A stretch of 64,000 nt of DNA from VRUE01 sp963707965. Its GTDB lineage: Bacteria; Actinomycetota; Thermoleophilia; Solirubrobacterales; 70-9. The position numbers and the translations under genes were made by a program. The stretch spans positions 248,001-312,000 of the forward strand of contig CAVPRR010000006.1 of the NCBI GenBank assembly GCA_963707965.1, in the 5' to 3' direction. Shown one piece after another: positions 1 through 9,115 of this stretch; position 1 is the stretch's first letter; every line of letters starts with the position of its first letter. The notes under the pieces were generated by a model. The model worked only from the letters and a program-made list of their open reading frames with translations. It did not search any database and had not been told where the DNA came from.

Positions 1-492
1 TCGCGCGGCCCGATCCTCTTCCGCCAGCGCCGGGTGGGCCGCGACGACCGCGTCTTCGAGATCTACAAGTTCCGCACGATGGTCGACGGGGCCGAGGCCC
101 AGCGGCAAGCACTCTCCGACCGCAACGAGGCCGGCGGTGGCCTGTTCAAGATCGAGGACGACCCGCGCATCACCCGAGTCGGCCGCTTCCTGCGTCGCAC
201 CTCGCTCGACGAGCTGCCGCAGCTGTTCAACGTCCTCCGCGGCGACATGTCCCTGGTCGGCCCCCGCCCGCTGGTCGTTGACGAGGACTGTCTTATCGAG
301 GGCCACCAACGCCACCGCCTCCTCGTCCCACCGGGCGTCACCGGTCTCTGGCAGATCTTCGGCTCCGCCCGCATCCCGCTAAACGAGATGGTCAAGATCG
401 ACTACCTCTACGGGGCAAACTGGTCGCTGTGGCTGGACATGAAGATCCTGCTGCGGACGGTGCCGTTCGTGGTTGGGGGACGGGGTCTTTAG
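1..492 (+). CDS. Bacterial sugar transferase (undecaprenyl-phosphate glycosyl-1-phosphate transferase), C-terminal part
   Basis: The frame is open at the window edge, so the N-terminal membrane part is missing. The visible 163 residues carry the conserved core of the WcaJ/PglC-type sugar transferase family: a KFRTM motif, then a TSLDELPQLFNVLRGDMS block and a GPRP loop, followed by PGVTGLW. These enzymes move a sugar phosphate from a nucleotide sugar to undecaprenyl phosphate at the cytoplasmic membrane, the first step of exopolysaccharide repeat-unit assembly. The glycosyltransferases, flippase and polymerase that follow fit this role. The sugar used cannot be told from the sequence. Confidence 0.93.
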   Translation, partial: SRGPILFRQRRVGRDDRVFEIYKFRTMVDGAEAQRQALSDRNEAGGGLFKIEDDPRITRVGRFLRRTSLDELPQLFNVLRGDMSLVGPRPLVVDEDCLIEGHQRHRLLVPPGVTGLWQIFGSARIPLNEMVKIDYLYGANWSLWLDMKILLRTVPFVVGGRGL

Positions 493-721
493 ATCTGCGG
501 GTAGAACGGAAGCTGGTGGCGGCTTGTGCTGTTGTTGACATGACGGCAACCGCTGTCGCCCGCCACGATGTCACCGCAGCGGGGACTCCGAACCCCCAAC
601 CTGGCGATCTGCTCACTGGCGGAGGAGCCCTGCCCGGCCTATGCGTCAGACGAAGCGGACTGAGTGCAACGGGCCCAACGCGACCGGTGCCGCATCGGGC
701 TCTGCGAGCACTACGAAAGCT

Positions 722-1804
722 TTACGCCGGCGTCACCATCCAGCGCTCGAGGTTCTGCTCGTACATCTCCTGAAGGATGTCCTCGATCCCGTAGCGCAAC
801 TTAAAGTCCGGGTAGTCGGCCTGAAACGGCTCCAGGTCGGAGATCCACCAGCGGTGGTCACCGATCCGCGGCTCCTCGCCCATCTCCCAGTTCAACTCCC
901 GGCCGGCAATCCGTTCGCAGACCTCAATCGCCTCCAGCATCGAGCAGTTGCTGAAGCGACCGCCGCCGATGTTGTAGACGGCGGCGGGGCGCGGCGCCCT
1001 GTGGAAGGCGGCGAAAGCGGCGATCAGGTCGGCGCTGTGGATGTTGTCGCGGACCTGCTTGCCGGCGTAGCCAAAGACGGTGTAGGGGGTGCCGGTGGCG
1101 GTGCACTTCATCAGGTAGGCGAGGAAGCCGTGCAGCTTGGCGCCGGCGTGCTGGGGCCCGGTCAGGCAGCCGCCGCGGAAGGCGACGGTGGGCATGTCGA
1201 AGTAGCGGCCGTACTCCTGCACCAGCAGGTCGGCAGCCGCCTTGGAGACACCGAACAGCGAATGGGTGGAGGAGTCGATCGACATCGAGGTGTCGATCCC
1301 CTTGTAGTAGGGGTGGGACTCCGGCAGCTCCAGCCGCTTCTCGAGGTCTTCCAGAGGCAGCCGATTGGGGGTGTCACCGTAGACCTTGTTGGTCGAGCAA
1401 AAGATGAAGGGCGCCTCGGGACAGTGGGCGCGGGCGGCCTCGAGCAGGTTGAGAGTGCCGTTGGCGTTGACCCCGAAATCCGTCTGCGGATCGCTCGCCG
1501 CCCAGTCGTGCGAGGGCTGCGCGGCGGTGTGGATGACCAGCTCGACCCTTCCCGCCTGTTCGCGGAAGATCCGGTTGACCGCCTCGGCGTCGCGGATGTC
1601 GGCGTTCTCGACCCGGAACTCAGGGTGAGCGGCAACTAGACGCTCGGTCACGTGGGAGGTGGAGGCCTCGGGACCGAAGAAGCGGGCCCGCATGTCGTTC
1701 TCGATGCCGATGACGTCGAAGCCCTCGGCGATGAAGTGCTCGACCGCCTCTGAGCCGATCAGGCCTCCTGACCCCGTGATTATCGCCGTTGGCACGACTG
1801 ACAC
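722..1804 (-). CDS. NAD-dependent epimerase/dehydratase (extended SDR, CDP-paratose 2-epimerase-like)
   Basis: The 360-residue protein begins with a Rossmann dinucleotide-binding motif TGSGGLIG, has an STNKVYGD strand and an SLFGVSK active-site helix, and has a GGGRFSN loop in the C-terminal substrate domain. It is probably a nucleotide-sugar epimerase or dehydratase that supplies a precursor to the polysaccharide locus. The usual YxxxK catalytic tyrosine appears as phenylalanine (SLFGVSK). From memory this is shared by a subgroup of these proteins, but it makes the exact reaction uncertain. The gene converges on the sugar transferase and diverges from the WecG-like gene across about 220 bases that should hold both promoters. 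Confidence 0.85.
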   Translation of the reverse strand: MSVVPTAIITGSGGLIGSEAVEHFIAEGFDVIGIENDMRARFFGPEASTSHVTERLVAAHPEFRVENADIRDAEAVNRIFREQAGRVELVIHTAAQPSHDWAASDPQTDFGVNANGTLNLLEAARAHCPEAPFIFCSTNKVYGDTPNRLPLEDLEKRLELPESHPYYKGIDTSMSIDSSTHSLFGVSKAAADLLVQEYGRYFDMPTVAFRGGCLTGPQHAGAKLHGFLAYLMKCTATGTPYTVFGYAGKQVRDNIHSADLIAAFAAFHRAPRPAAVYNIGGGRFSNCSMLEAIEVCERIAGRELNWEMGEEPRIGDHRWWISDLEPFQADYPDFKLRYGIEDILQEMYEQNLERWMVTPA

Positions 1805-2025
1805 CTATGCAGAGGTCTCATTTGCCAACTCACGCTGCATAAACGAAAGACTTGCGGTGTTTCTTGCTCCGCAAAGGTCACTTGGCGTGGCTGCATTCAG
1901 GAATCGATGCCGTTAGTGTCAGACGCCGGCATGGCAACCCAGGGAAGAACGGGACGCCGAATCTTCGCGGCGCTTGGAATGCACCGAGCGGCAAGCTGCA
2001 CAGCGCCCGATCGGAGCGACTCCTG

Positions 2026-2802
2026 ATGGGCTTGGACATCGCGCCAGCCCTCGGTGTCGACTGTTTCGCGGGCGATCTTGACATCGCGGCCGCCGCGGTC
2101 GTAGAGCGCGCACTGTCGGGGGACGGCGGGTACGCCTGCCTTGGCAACGTCCACTCACTCGTGTCCGGTGTGCATGATCCCGCTCTGCGTCGCGCACTCG
2201 ACGATGCGTGGGCCGTGTTCCCGGACGGCGCTCCCATCGCCTGGCTGCAGCGTCGCGGAGGTGTCGGTAGTGCGGCCCGCGTTGGCGGGCCAGACCTCAT
2301 GGCGCGGGTGTTCGATGTCGGTCAAGCGAACGGGCTCCGCCACTACCTCTACGGCTCGACGGCTCCCGTGCTCGAGAGGATGACTCGCCGACTGGGCGAC
2401 TCGTTCCCGGATGCGACCATCTGCGGCACGGCCTTCGATGTCGATGCGCGCGGCATGGCCTTCGATGTCGATGCGCCCGAGGCTGCACTCAGCGTAGAGG
2501 CCATCAAGTCGGCCAGACCGCAAGTGGCCTGGTGTGGTCTCGGAGTGCCCAAGCAGGAGCTGTGGATGCGGTACCACGCGCCGAGCCTCGCCCCAGCGCT
2601 CGTGGTCGGAGTGGGCGCAGCCTTCGACTTTATTGCCGGCAACAAGCGCCGCGCGCCGAAGGCGATGCAGGGGCTGGGTCTCGAGTGGCTCTACCGCCTC
2701 GCGACGGAGCCCCGCCGGCTGAGCGGCCGCTACTTGCGGACGAACAGCGAGTTTCTTGCCCTTCTCGGCTGGGAGCTCTCGCAGCACCGGCGCGGCACGT
2801 GA
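2026..2802 (+). CDS. WecG/TagA/CpsF family glycosyltransferase
   Basis: The family transfers an N-acetyl-hexosamine-type sugar (ManNAc or ManNAcA in the studied cases) to a lipid-linked acceptor at the cytoplasmic membrane. Recognisable features are the N-terminal block around GNVHSLV, FPDGAPIAWLQRR with the conserved aspartate, GPDLMARVF, and the C-terminal GVPKQELWM and GVGAAFDFIAGNKRRAPK. The ATG at 2026 has a GGAG ribosome-binding site nine bases upstream; the frame stays open further 5' but that part does not resemble the family. An in-frame 27-base duplication lies in the middle. The stop overlaps the GTG of the next glycosyltransferase by four bases. Confidence 0.9.
   Translation: MGLDIAPALGVDCFAGDLDIAAAAVVERALSGDGGYACLGNVHSLVSGVHDPALRRALDDAWAVFPDGAPIAWLQRRGGVGSAARVGGPDLMARVFDVGQANGLRHYLYGSTAPVLERMTRRLGDSFPDATICGTAFDVDARGMAFDVDAPEAALSVEAIKSARPQVAWCGLGVPKQELWMRYHAPSLAPALVVGVGAAFDFIAGNKRRAPKAMQGLGLEWLYRLATEPRRLSGRYLRTNSEFLALLGWELSQHRRGT
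2431..2484 (+). repeat. In-frame 27-base tandem duplication inside the WecG-like gene
   Basis: Units 2431-2457 and 2458-2484 begin with the same 19 bases (GCCTTCGATGTCGATGCGC), so the protein reads AFDVDA twice nine residues apart. The duplication lies between the DxxxxxCGT strand and the next helix, a loop region that can tolerate nine extra residues. Confidence 0.85.
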
Positions 2803-4067
2803 TTCGAGAAGTCGCGACCCCCGACCGAGCGTCAAGGGGGGAGGGGATCGCGGATCTGCGCGTTGCATTCGTGCACAACCGCTACCGCTCCGCGCAGCCC
2901 AGTGGCGAGAACATGGCCGTCAAGCTCGAGGTCGACCTTGTCCGCGACGCTGGCTGCGAAGCGTTCCTCTACGAGCGCTCCAGCGACGAGATCGCAGCCT
3001 TCTCGCCGGCAAAAAAGGCGACCCTTCCGGCCCGCGTCGTCTGGTCGCGAGAGGACCGGATCCGTCTTGGCGCTTTCCTCGACCAGACCCGCCCAGATGT
3101 CGTCCACGTCCACAACACCTTTCCGCTCATCAGCCCCGCGGCGATCAGCGCCGCCGCCGCGCGCGGGCTTCCGGTCGTCGCGACGCTCCACAACTTCCGC
3201 ACGTTGTGCGTCAACTCTCTGCTTGTTCCGAGACGGCCGACCATGCGATCTCTGCGTCGGGCGCAGCCCGTGGCACGGCGTCGCACACCGCTGCTATCGC
3301 GGGCTCCTTCGCGGCGAGCGCACCGATCGCCGCCTCGATCGCCGTTCATCGGTTGCGCGGCACGTGGTCGCGAGACGTCGACGAGGTTCATCGCGCTCTC
3401 GGACTTCGCTCGGGAGCGCTTCGTGGCGGGCGGTCTGCCGGCGGATCGCATCGACGTGCTTCCCAACTTCGTGGCCCGACCGAGCGAGCGCCGCAGCGGA
3501 CCGGGTGACTACTTTTTGTACCTCGGGAGGATCTCCTTCGAGAAGGGGCTCGACCTCTTGGCGTCCGCATGGTCGAGCGAGATGGGCCGGCTACTCGTCG
3601 TCGGAGACGGTCCCAACCGGGCAAGTGCTGAAACCACCGTGCAACGCCACGGCGACTCCGTCACGTTCCTGGGGAGCCAGCCTCATGACCGGAGCATGGA
3701 GATCCTCGCCAAGGCCCGCGCGCTGATCATGCCATCCCGGGTCTACGAGGGCTGCCCGATGGCGCTCGCCGAGGCCTATGCAGGCGGCGTGCCGGTCATC
3801 GGCCCGCGACATGGCGCGTTCGTGGAGTACATCGAGGACGACGAGACGGGGCGGCTGTTCAATCCAGGGGATCCGGTGCATCTGGGCGAGTGCATCCGCG
3901 CACTTCAAACGTCGCAGACAACTGCGCGGATGGGCGAGAAGGCTCGCGGACTGTTTGAGCAGACGTTTAGCCCGGAGCGACACCGCGCGCAGCTGCTGGA
4001 GATCTACCGTCGCTCCTGCTGTCAGCAGACGGAAGACAGTAATGAGTCAAGGTCGTTGCCGGCCTGA
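2799..4067 (+). CDS. GT4-family glycosyltransferase with three compensating frameshifts
   Basis: A GT-B glycosyltransferase. The N-terminal domain carries DLRVAFVHN and DVVHVHNTFPLISP; the C-terminal nucleotide-sugar domain has YLGRISFEKG and the ExxxxxxxE region EGCPMALAEAYAGG. The GTG start at 2799 overlaps the previous stop (GTGA), indicating coupling. The frame is open throughout, but about residues 142-197 are out of register. The family block GRPCDLCVGRSPWHG appears in a second frame around 3228-3300, SFAASAPIAASIAVHRLRG appears in the third frame around 3303-3385, and the first frame resumes at RFIALSDF. Three indels that sum to zero are needed. The 3' end overlaps the convergent beta-helix gene by 46 bases. 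Confidence 0.85.
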   Translation: MIREVATPDRASRGEGIADLRVAFVHNRYRSAQPSGENMAVKLEVDLVRDAGCEAFLYERSSDEIAAFSPAKKATLPARVVWSREDRIRLGAFLDQTRPDVVHVHNTFPLISPAAISAAAARGLPVVATLHNFRTLCVNSLLVPRRPTMRSLRRAQPVARRRTPLLSRAPSRRAHRSPPRSPFIGCAARGRETSTRFIALSDFARERFVAGGLPADRIDVLPNFVARPSERRSGPGDYFLYLGRISFEKGLDLLASAWSSEMGRLLVVGDGPNRASAETTVQRHGDSVTFLGSQPHDRSMEILAKARALIMPSRVYEGCPMALAEAYAGGVPVIGPRHGAFVEYIEDDETGRLFNPGDPVHLGECIRALQTSQTTARMGEKARGLFEQTFSPERHRAQLLEIYRRSCCQQTEDSNESRSLPA

Positions 4068-5869
4068 AGCCACTGATCCCTGGTGACGTACGCATAATCC
4101 TCAGTCGAGCTGCCCCACACGAATGGGTACGCCTGACAACCGAGGTAGTATGTATTACGCCAAAAACGATTACCCTTGCTCGTGTAGTAACTCGGGTTAC
4201 CGACGACCTCGCTAAGCCCAGTAACCCCGCGACCGACCTTGGCCGTGATCACGTTGTCGTGGACCAAGAAGTTTTCGACGTCAGGGGACGTAGTCGGCCG
4301 CGGGCGCTGCGTGGCGGTGATCCCGTTGAAGTTGTTCACGAGTTCGTTTTCATACACAGAGACGTTCGCCGAGTTGGCGTTCAGGATACCCGCCCCGAGC
4401 ACCCAGACTGGATCGGAGACGAAGCCGTTTCGACTGATCGAATCGTTCCGCACTACGACATCGGAGCTTGCCTCCACGATCACGCCCTCGGCGTCGTTAT
4501 CGTCGACTCGGTTCTTCTCGATGAGGACGTCGTTGTTCTTCGTGTCAATCCAGATCCCCGGCCCGTAGTTGTCGTGAACGTAGTTGTCGCGCACCGTCAG
4601 GTGGGAGTTAAACAGCCACTTCATTCCGCCGGCCTGCGAGCCCGGCGCATACCCCGCGTAGTTGTTGAACGCGACCTCGTTGCCTTCGACCAGGTTGTTG
4701 AACCTGTTTTCCCCTCCGCTGGCGATCCCGAGCTCGCCGTTATCGTGCACGTAGTTGTTTCGCACGACGCCGTCGTGCTCGACTGCAATGCCAATCCCGT
4801 GGTTGAGGCGGACCTCGTTCCCTTCGACCGCCCAGTCGTTGCCGTCGACGGCGTTTCCAGCGAACTTTTCGATCGTTAGGCCACGGACGACTCCGCCACC
4901 GTAACCTACGCCGTTGAGGGCCTTTCGGGTGATCGCCGCTTCGACCGTGTGCCCACTTGGGTTGTCTGCGATGAACACCGTGTCATTCGGATAGTCGAAG
5001 TAGAACTCGCCGGGACCGAGGTCGGCGAGGCTCATCACGCGCCGCAGCGGACGGTTGTCGAAGTACACATCGTCGGGTCGGCGGCGACCAGGGTGTGCTG
5101 GCTCGCAGTCGCCTCCAACGTCGGCCCCTTCCTGCGTCTGATTGGTAGTCGCCCAGAACTGGCCCGACTGCGTAAATTGGTCGATAGTCCGCGCCCCGGT
5201 CAACGTTGCTCCCGGTTCGCCAATAAGGCTGTCTCCGGGCTTGAGGTAAATGGGTGCCGGTAGCCGGTAGGTCCCTGAAGCGAGGCAAAAGATCGTACCC
5301 GGCGGGCTTGCAGCGACTTGGTTCGGGACTTCCGGACCGGGGTGGAGCTCCACGGGAATTGGTGTGGTCGGGCAGTCGCTCCGCGCCGGATCGGGGGCAG
5401 GGTTCGGCACGGGATCGGAAGTCGGTGTCGGCGCAGAATCGGAAGCAGCTTTCGGCGCGGGGTCGGGAGCAGGGGTATGAGCAGGCTCAGGAGCAGCGCT
5501 CGGGTGGGTGACGATCACCAGAGTCACGCGTTTCGTGGTGCTCCTGTGGCGCCGCCCGAGGTGTCGTGTACCTCGCTCGCGACCACGCAGAAGGGGGGCG
5601 AGAGGGACGTGGACATGTATCAAGCCGCTTACCGCCTTCCTGCGGATGAGACTGAGCTTGAGGGGACGGCGGTAGCTGTGAGCGCGCAGATAGGCGGCGT
5701 CTATCTCAGTAGGCCGTAATCCGTGCAACTTAAAGAAGAAGGTTCCCCGCTCGTGCTTAGTGGGGCTGAACGAGTGCGTTGCTGCATTGGCGGCGCCCAC
5801 TGGCAGGAGCAGGCATGCAAGCGCAACCGCGGTAACGAGGAATCCGATGTGTTGCCCGCCCTTGCGCAT
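4022..5869 (-). CDS. Secreted right-handed parallel beta-helix repeat protein
   Basis: The 615-residue protein has a signal peptide (about residues 1-29, ending ANAA), a basic segment, a low-complexity Pro/Ala/Asp linker at about residues 125-165, and then a long run of short N-rich coils (NNYVHDN, EGNEVAFNN, RDNYVHDNYG, NDSISRNG) typical of pectate-lyase-like or NosD-like parallel beta-helices. Such proteins bind or cleave polysaccharide outside the cell, as lyase, epimerase or adhesin. Its position in the exopolysaccharide locus suggests it modifies or degrades the polymer. No catalytic residues can be assigned with confidence. Confidence 0.85.
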   Translation of the reverse strand: MRKGGQHIGFLVTAVALACLLLPVGAANAATHSFSPTKHERGTFFFKLHGLRPTEIDAAYLRAHSYRRPLKLSLIRRKAVSGLIHVHVPLAPLLRGRERGTRHLGRRHRSTTKRVTLVIVTHPSAAPEPAHTPAPDPAPKAASDSAPTPTSDPVPNPAPDPARSDCPTTPIPVELHPGPEVPNQVAASPPGTIFCLASGTYRLPAPIYLKPGDSLIGEPGATLTGARTIDQFTQSGQFWATTNQTQEGADVGGDCEPAHPGRRRPDDVYFDNRPLRRVMSLADLGPGEFYFDYPNDTVFIADNPSGHTVEAAITRKALNGVGYGGGVVRGLTIEKFAGNAVDGNDWAVEGNEVRLNHGIGIAVEHDGVVRNNYVHDNGELGIASGGENRFNNLVEGNEVAFNNYAGYAPGSQAGGMKWLFNSHLTVRDNYVHDNYGPGIWIDTKNNDVLIEKNRVDDNDAEGVIVEASSDVVVRNDSISRNGFVSDPVWVLGAGILNANSANVSVYENELVNNFNGITATQRPRPTTSPDVENFLVHDNVITAKVGRGVTGLSEVVGNPSYYTSKGNRFWRNTYYLGCQAYPFVWGSSTEDYAYVTRDQWLQAGNDLDSLLSSVC

Positions 5870-6162
5870 GATCGATAGGTATCGGCACGCGCATCCAGCC
5901 TCCTTAGTTGTCTATACGTCCAACTCCCTCGTTCGACACAACATCGGCCAAATCGAGGCCTTGGGAGACGACTTTCGGCCTGGTGACACGGTTCTGGTCG
6001 GCCCTCGGGCCGAGTCCGTGTAAGCACTGCATGTCTTCAGGAGATGCGGCGAGCGGCTGTCGAAGTGCACCTCGGTGAGACGGACGGGAGGAATTCTCAT
6101 AGGGCCAGACCGATGCGAGGAGACCAGGCCATGATCTCGTAGCGGTTTCCTATACTGCAGCA

Positions 6163-6909
6163 ATGTTCACCAACGAGCTCCGCCAGACGGTGCGGCGGGC
6201 GAAACTTTCGGTCCGCGCCAAGATTAAGCGAACACCCGCGCTCTACATTCCCCTGGCTCGCACCCGGAACGGAAGACATGACGCGGCCGACATCGTCGCT
6301 GCGGCGAACCCAGAAGCCCTGCGACGGGATACAGAGCTGGTGCTGGAAGCGCCCGAAAGCTCCGCGAACACATTCGCGGTGATGGCGTTTCGCCTCGCGC
6401 AGGGGCGTCCAGTCACCCTAGCCCATCACCTCCATGCGGCGGCGCAGATCAAGTTAGGCGTGAAGAGGGGTGTCCCGACGATGGTGATCCTCCGCAACCC
6501 TCAAGACGTCGTTACCTCACACGTTATCCGGCATCCACCGATAACTCTTGAGGAGGCGCTTCGCGAGTGGTGCGATTTCTACGAGACCATTGGCGGACTG
6601 TCGGGTTTCCTCATGGCCGACTTCACCTCCGTCACGAACGACTTTGGCGTGGTCATCGATCACCTAAACCGTAGATTCAACACGAACTTTGTGCGATTTG
6701 AGCACACCGACGCCAACGTCCGCCGCGTGTTCGACATTATGGATGAAGTGTATGTGCAACGGGGAGGTGCGGTCGCGCGTCCCATGCCCGAACGCGAAGC
6801 GGAACGATCAAAACTGGTGGATCAGTACCTCAGCTCCGAGCTCGACGATCTACGAACGAGGGCCGACGAACTCTACGACCGGATGAGTCGCCTATGCGTC
6901 AAAGCCTGA
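6163..6909 (+). CDS. Sulfotransferase-like family protein
   Basis: The 248-residue protein resembles the PAPS-dependent sulfotransferase fold. An N-terminal strand-loop LVLEAPESSANTF stands where the 5'-phosphosulfate loop PKSGTT would be, and VPTMVILRNPQDVVTSHV matches the 3'-phosphate-binding RxPxxxxxS strand-helix. The next helix, EEALREWCDFYE, is also typical. The phosphosulfate loop is degenerate (no lysine), so activity on sulfate is not certain. It stands between the beta-helix and deacetylase genes and could decorate the exopolysaccharide. Confidence 0.65.
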   Translation: MFTNELRQTVRRAKLSVRAKIKRTPALYIPLARTRNGRHDAADIVAAANPEALRRDTELVLEAPESSANTFAVMAFRLAQGRPVTLAHHLHAAAQIKLGVKRGVPTMVILRNPQDVVTSHVIRHPPITLEEALREWCDFYETIGGLSGFLMADFTSVTNDFGVVIDHLNRRFNTNFVRFEHTDANVRRVFDIMDEVYVQRGGAVARPMPEREAERSKLVDQYLSSELDDLRTRADELYDRMSRLCVKA

Positions 6910-7052
6910 GCACGGCGATGTCACAGGGACCGCAGCGGTTTGTGCTCCGCGGTTGAGATTTCTCGCAGCGTTGCAGTCGGCCGCTTCCGCGCGATCGATG
7001 CAAGAGCTCGTAGGTAAGCCGCTTTGAACGTCTAGTATCCGTACATATCCTC

Positions 7053-7799
7053 GTGTTGCAGCGTTCCCGCCCACTCGTTCTCGGTTACCACGCCGTGTCG
7101 TCTAACTGGACCCATATGCTTGCGGTCGCGAGCGGGGTCATGGAGCAGCAGTTCACCTCGCTTCTGAGCCGAGGCTTCTCTCCCGCGTCGCTGGACGACA
7201 TCATGAGAGGGCGACGAGGGGCGGTCCATGTGACGTTCGATGACGGCTTTCGCAGCGTGCGCGAGGCTTTGCCTATCCTTGAGCGGCTCAACCTCCCCGC
7301 GTCGGTGTTCATCTGCCCGCACCACGCAGAAACCGGTGGGGCCTTCGCGGTTGGATTGAGCCCGGAAGTGGCGAGGGACCCCGACCCGCTCAAGACGCTT
7401 ACGTGGGACGACCTGCGCGATTTCGCTGACCGAGGCATCGAGGTCGGCTCGCATTCGATGACGCATCCGCTTCTGACAGCCATATCGGATGAGGAACTTC
7501 GCACCGAGCTGGTGGATTCCAAGGAGCGGATCGAGACAGAGCTCGGCCGGCCCTGCCGGGTTTTTTCATACCCCTTCGGAGGTGAAGATTCCCGGGTGCG
7601 GGCCGCGGTTCAAGCGGCAGGATACGAAGCGGCGTTCGGTGCACCGGGCAAGGAGCTCGGCCATGACCGCTATTCGATTCCGCGAGTCCTAATCGTCAGC
7701 GGCGACGGAAAGCGACGGTTCGCGTTGAAGACGTCGCCAACGGGCAGGCGCATTGTTGCCCTATCGAGGCGGGCTCGGCGCCATTCGCACTCTCGGTGA
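7053..7799 (+). CDS. Polysaccharide deacetylase (NodB/CE4 family)
   Basis: The CE4 fold is visible as LVLGYHAVS near the start, the metal- and base-containing motif VTFDDGFRSV, the second metal motif EVGSHSMTHPLL (SxxxHP), and the C-terminal FSYPFGG and AGYEAAFG strands. These enzymes remove N- or O-acetyl groups from polysaccharide or peptidoglycan using a divalent metal. The protein is 248 residues from GTG 7053; no signal peptide is obvious. The 3' end runs close to the convergent flippase remnant. Confidence 0.9.
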   Translation: MLQRSRPLVLGYHAVSSNWTHMLAVASGVMEQQFTSLLSRGFSPASLDDIMRGRRGAVHVTFDDGFRSVREALPILERLNLPASVFICPHHAETGGAFAVGLSPEVARDPDPLKTLTWDDLRDFADRGIEVGSHSMTHPLLTAISDEELRTELVDSKERIETELGRPCRVFSYPFGGEDSRVRAAVQAAGYEAAFGAPGKELGHDRYSIPRVLIVSGDGKRRFALKTSPTGRRIVALSRRARRHSHSR

Positions 7800-7822
7800 A
7801 CCATCGGAGTTTCTGATGTTTC

Positions 7823-9083
7823 TCACGGAAAGACTCCCTCCGCCGGGGTTCCGACTCCTCGACGCGGCGCCCGAATGCGGAAGGCAACGACCACGAGTCC
7901 CGCGGTGGCCACGATGCGGGCGGCGGCGAGACTCCATGCCACCGTGATCAGACTGCCGGTGGACGCACTCGCCGTCGCGAGCAGAAGGGTCAGAGCCGCC
8001 GCGAATACCTGCATGAAGAGGATCATCCGCCCACGCTTCGCCGCCTGCAGCAACATTCTGGGCCCCTGGCTCGCAGCTTCGGCGGCCTGTGCGAGCGCCA
8101 CCGGAGGCACGAGGTTCGCATAGTGCTCGAACTCGTGGCCGAACGCTATTCCGAGGATCGTCTGACTGCCGGCAATGCTCAGGGATCGCGACGTAGGCGA
8201 ACGTCACGCAAACGAGGAGGATGCTGATCTGGATCGCAAGCGTCCTCGCACGGTTCATCGACTGCTTCAGTCGCCGTACAAGTACAGGCAGCGCGGGAAG
8301 CGGACCGCCGGCGCTAGGAGGGTGATAGGTCCGAACACTGTCTGGACGGCGCGTAGACCACCGATCGCGGCAGTACCAAGGAGCCCAGCGATGATGAACA
8401 CAGCGGCCTGCATCCCCGCGGAATAAGCAATCGTCTCGGCTGCGAGCCAGCGGCCGAACCGCCATCCGTACCCACGCCATGTGTCCCACGACCGCCTGAG
8501 CGACAACGGCCTGACGCGGGTCTGCGCAAATCCGAGGAGTGCACCAACTAGAGCGCCGAATCCCCACGAGGCGGCCACACCCCACTCGGACTTCGGAGTC
8601 CAGGTCGCGCCCACCCCCGCGGCCATGGCGACGAGCCACGTGGTGTCGTTGATGGCGGCCCGCCCGTCCCCGCCCGTCCCGGAAGAGAACCAATCGCCAG
8701 TAGTCCTGCAAGAGGGTCCACGTCATCCAAGGCGCAAAGATCAGGAGTCCGCGCCCGACCGATCCGCCAAGCAGTACCCCGAGCGCCGCCATGACAATTG
8801 AGCCTGAGGCTCCAAGAAGGAGCGCTGTCATCGTGACGCCCGATCTTGTGTAAGTGGCCGCGTCGCCAGGCGCTGCCGCACTCGACGAGATGACGAGCGG
8901 CTGGGAGACCAGGGCGCGCTCGAACCCCAGCAGGATGGTGTAGCTCGAAAAGCCCAGAACGACCTCGCCGAGCTCGGTCGGGCCGAGCCGGCGCCCCGCC
9001 ATGACGATGAGAAGCAAGCTCGTTGCCGACGATGCAGCTTGGTCGAAGAAACCCCAGCCGAGTTTTTGAAGCCGCTTCGTCAT
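7823..9083 (-). pseudogene. Oligosaccharide flippase (MATE/Wzx-like), frameshifted
   Basis: The N-terminal part (9083 to about 8680) reads as a polytopic flippase: GWGFFDQAASSATSLLLIV, LGPTELGEVVLGFSSYTILLG, then more hydrophobic helices. The membrane-protein signal then moves to a second frame (about 8626-8267, with LLGFAQTRVR and AVFIIAGLLGTAAIGGLRA), returns to the first frame (about 8290-8170, MNRARTLAIQISILLVCV), and moves again (about 8110-7823, VFAAALTLLLATASASTGSL). At least three indels are needed to join the pieces into about 420 residues. It would export lipid-linked repeat units. Whether it is a true pseudogene or an assembly error cannot be told here. Confidence 0.75.
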
Positions 9084-9115
9084 TGAACGACCCGCAGGAG
9101 GACATCCCTCATGCG

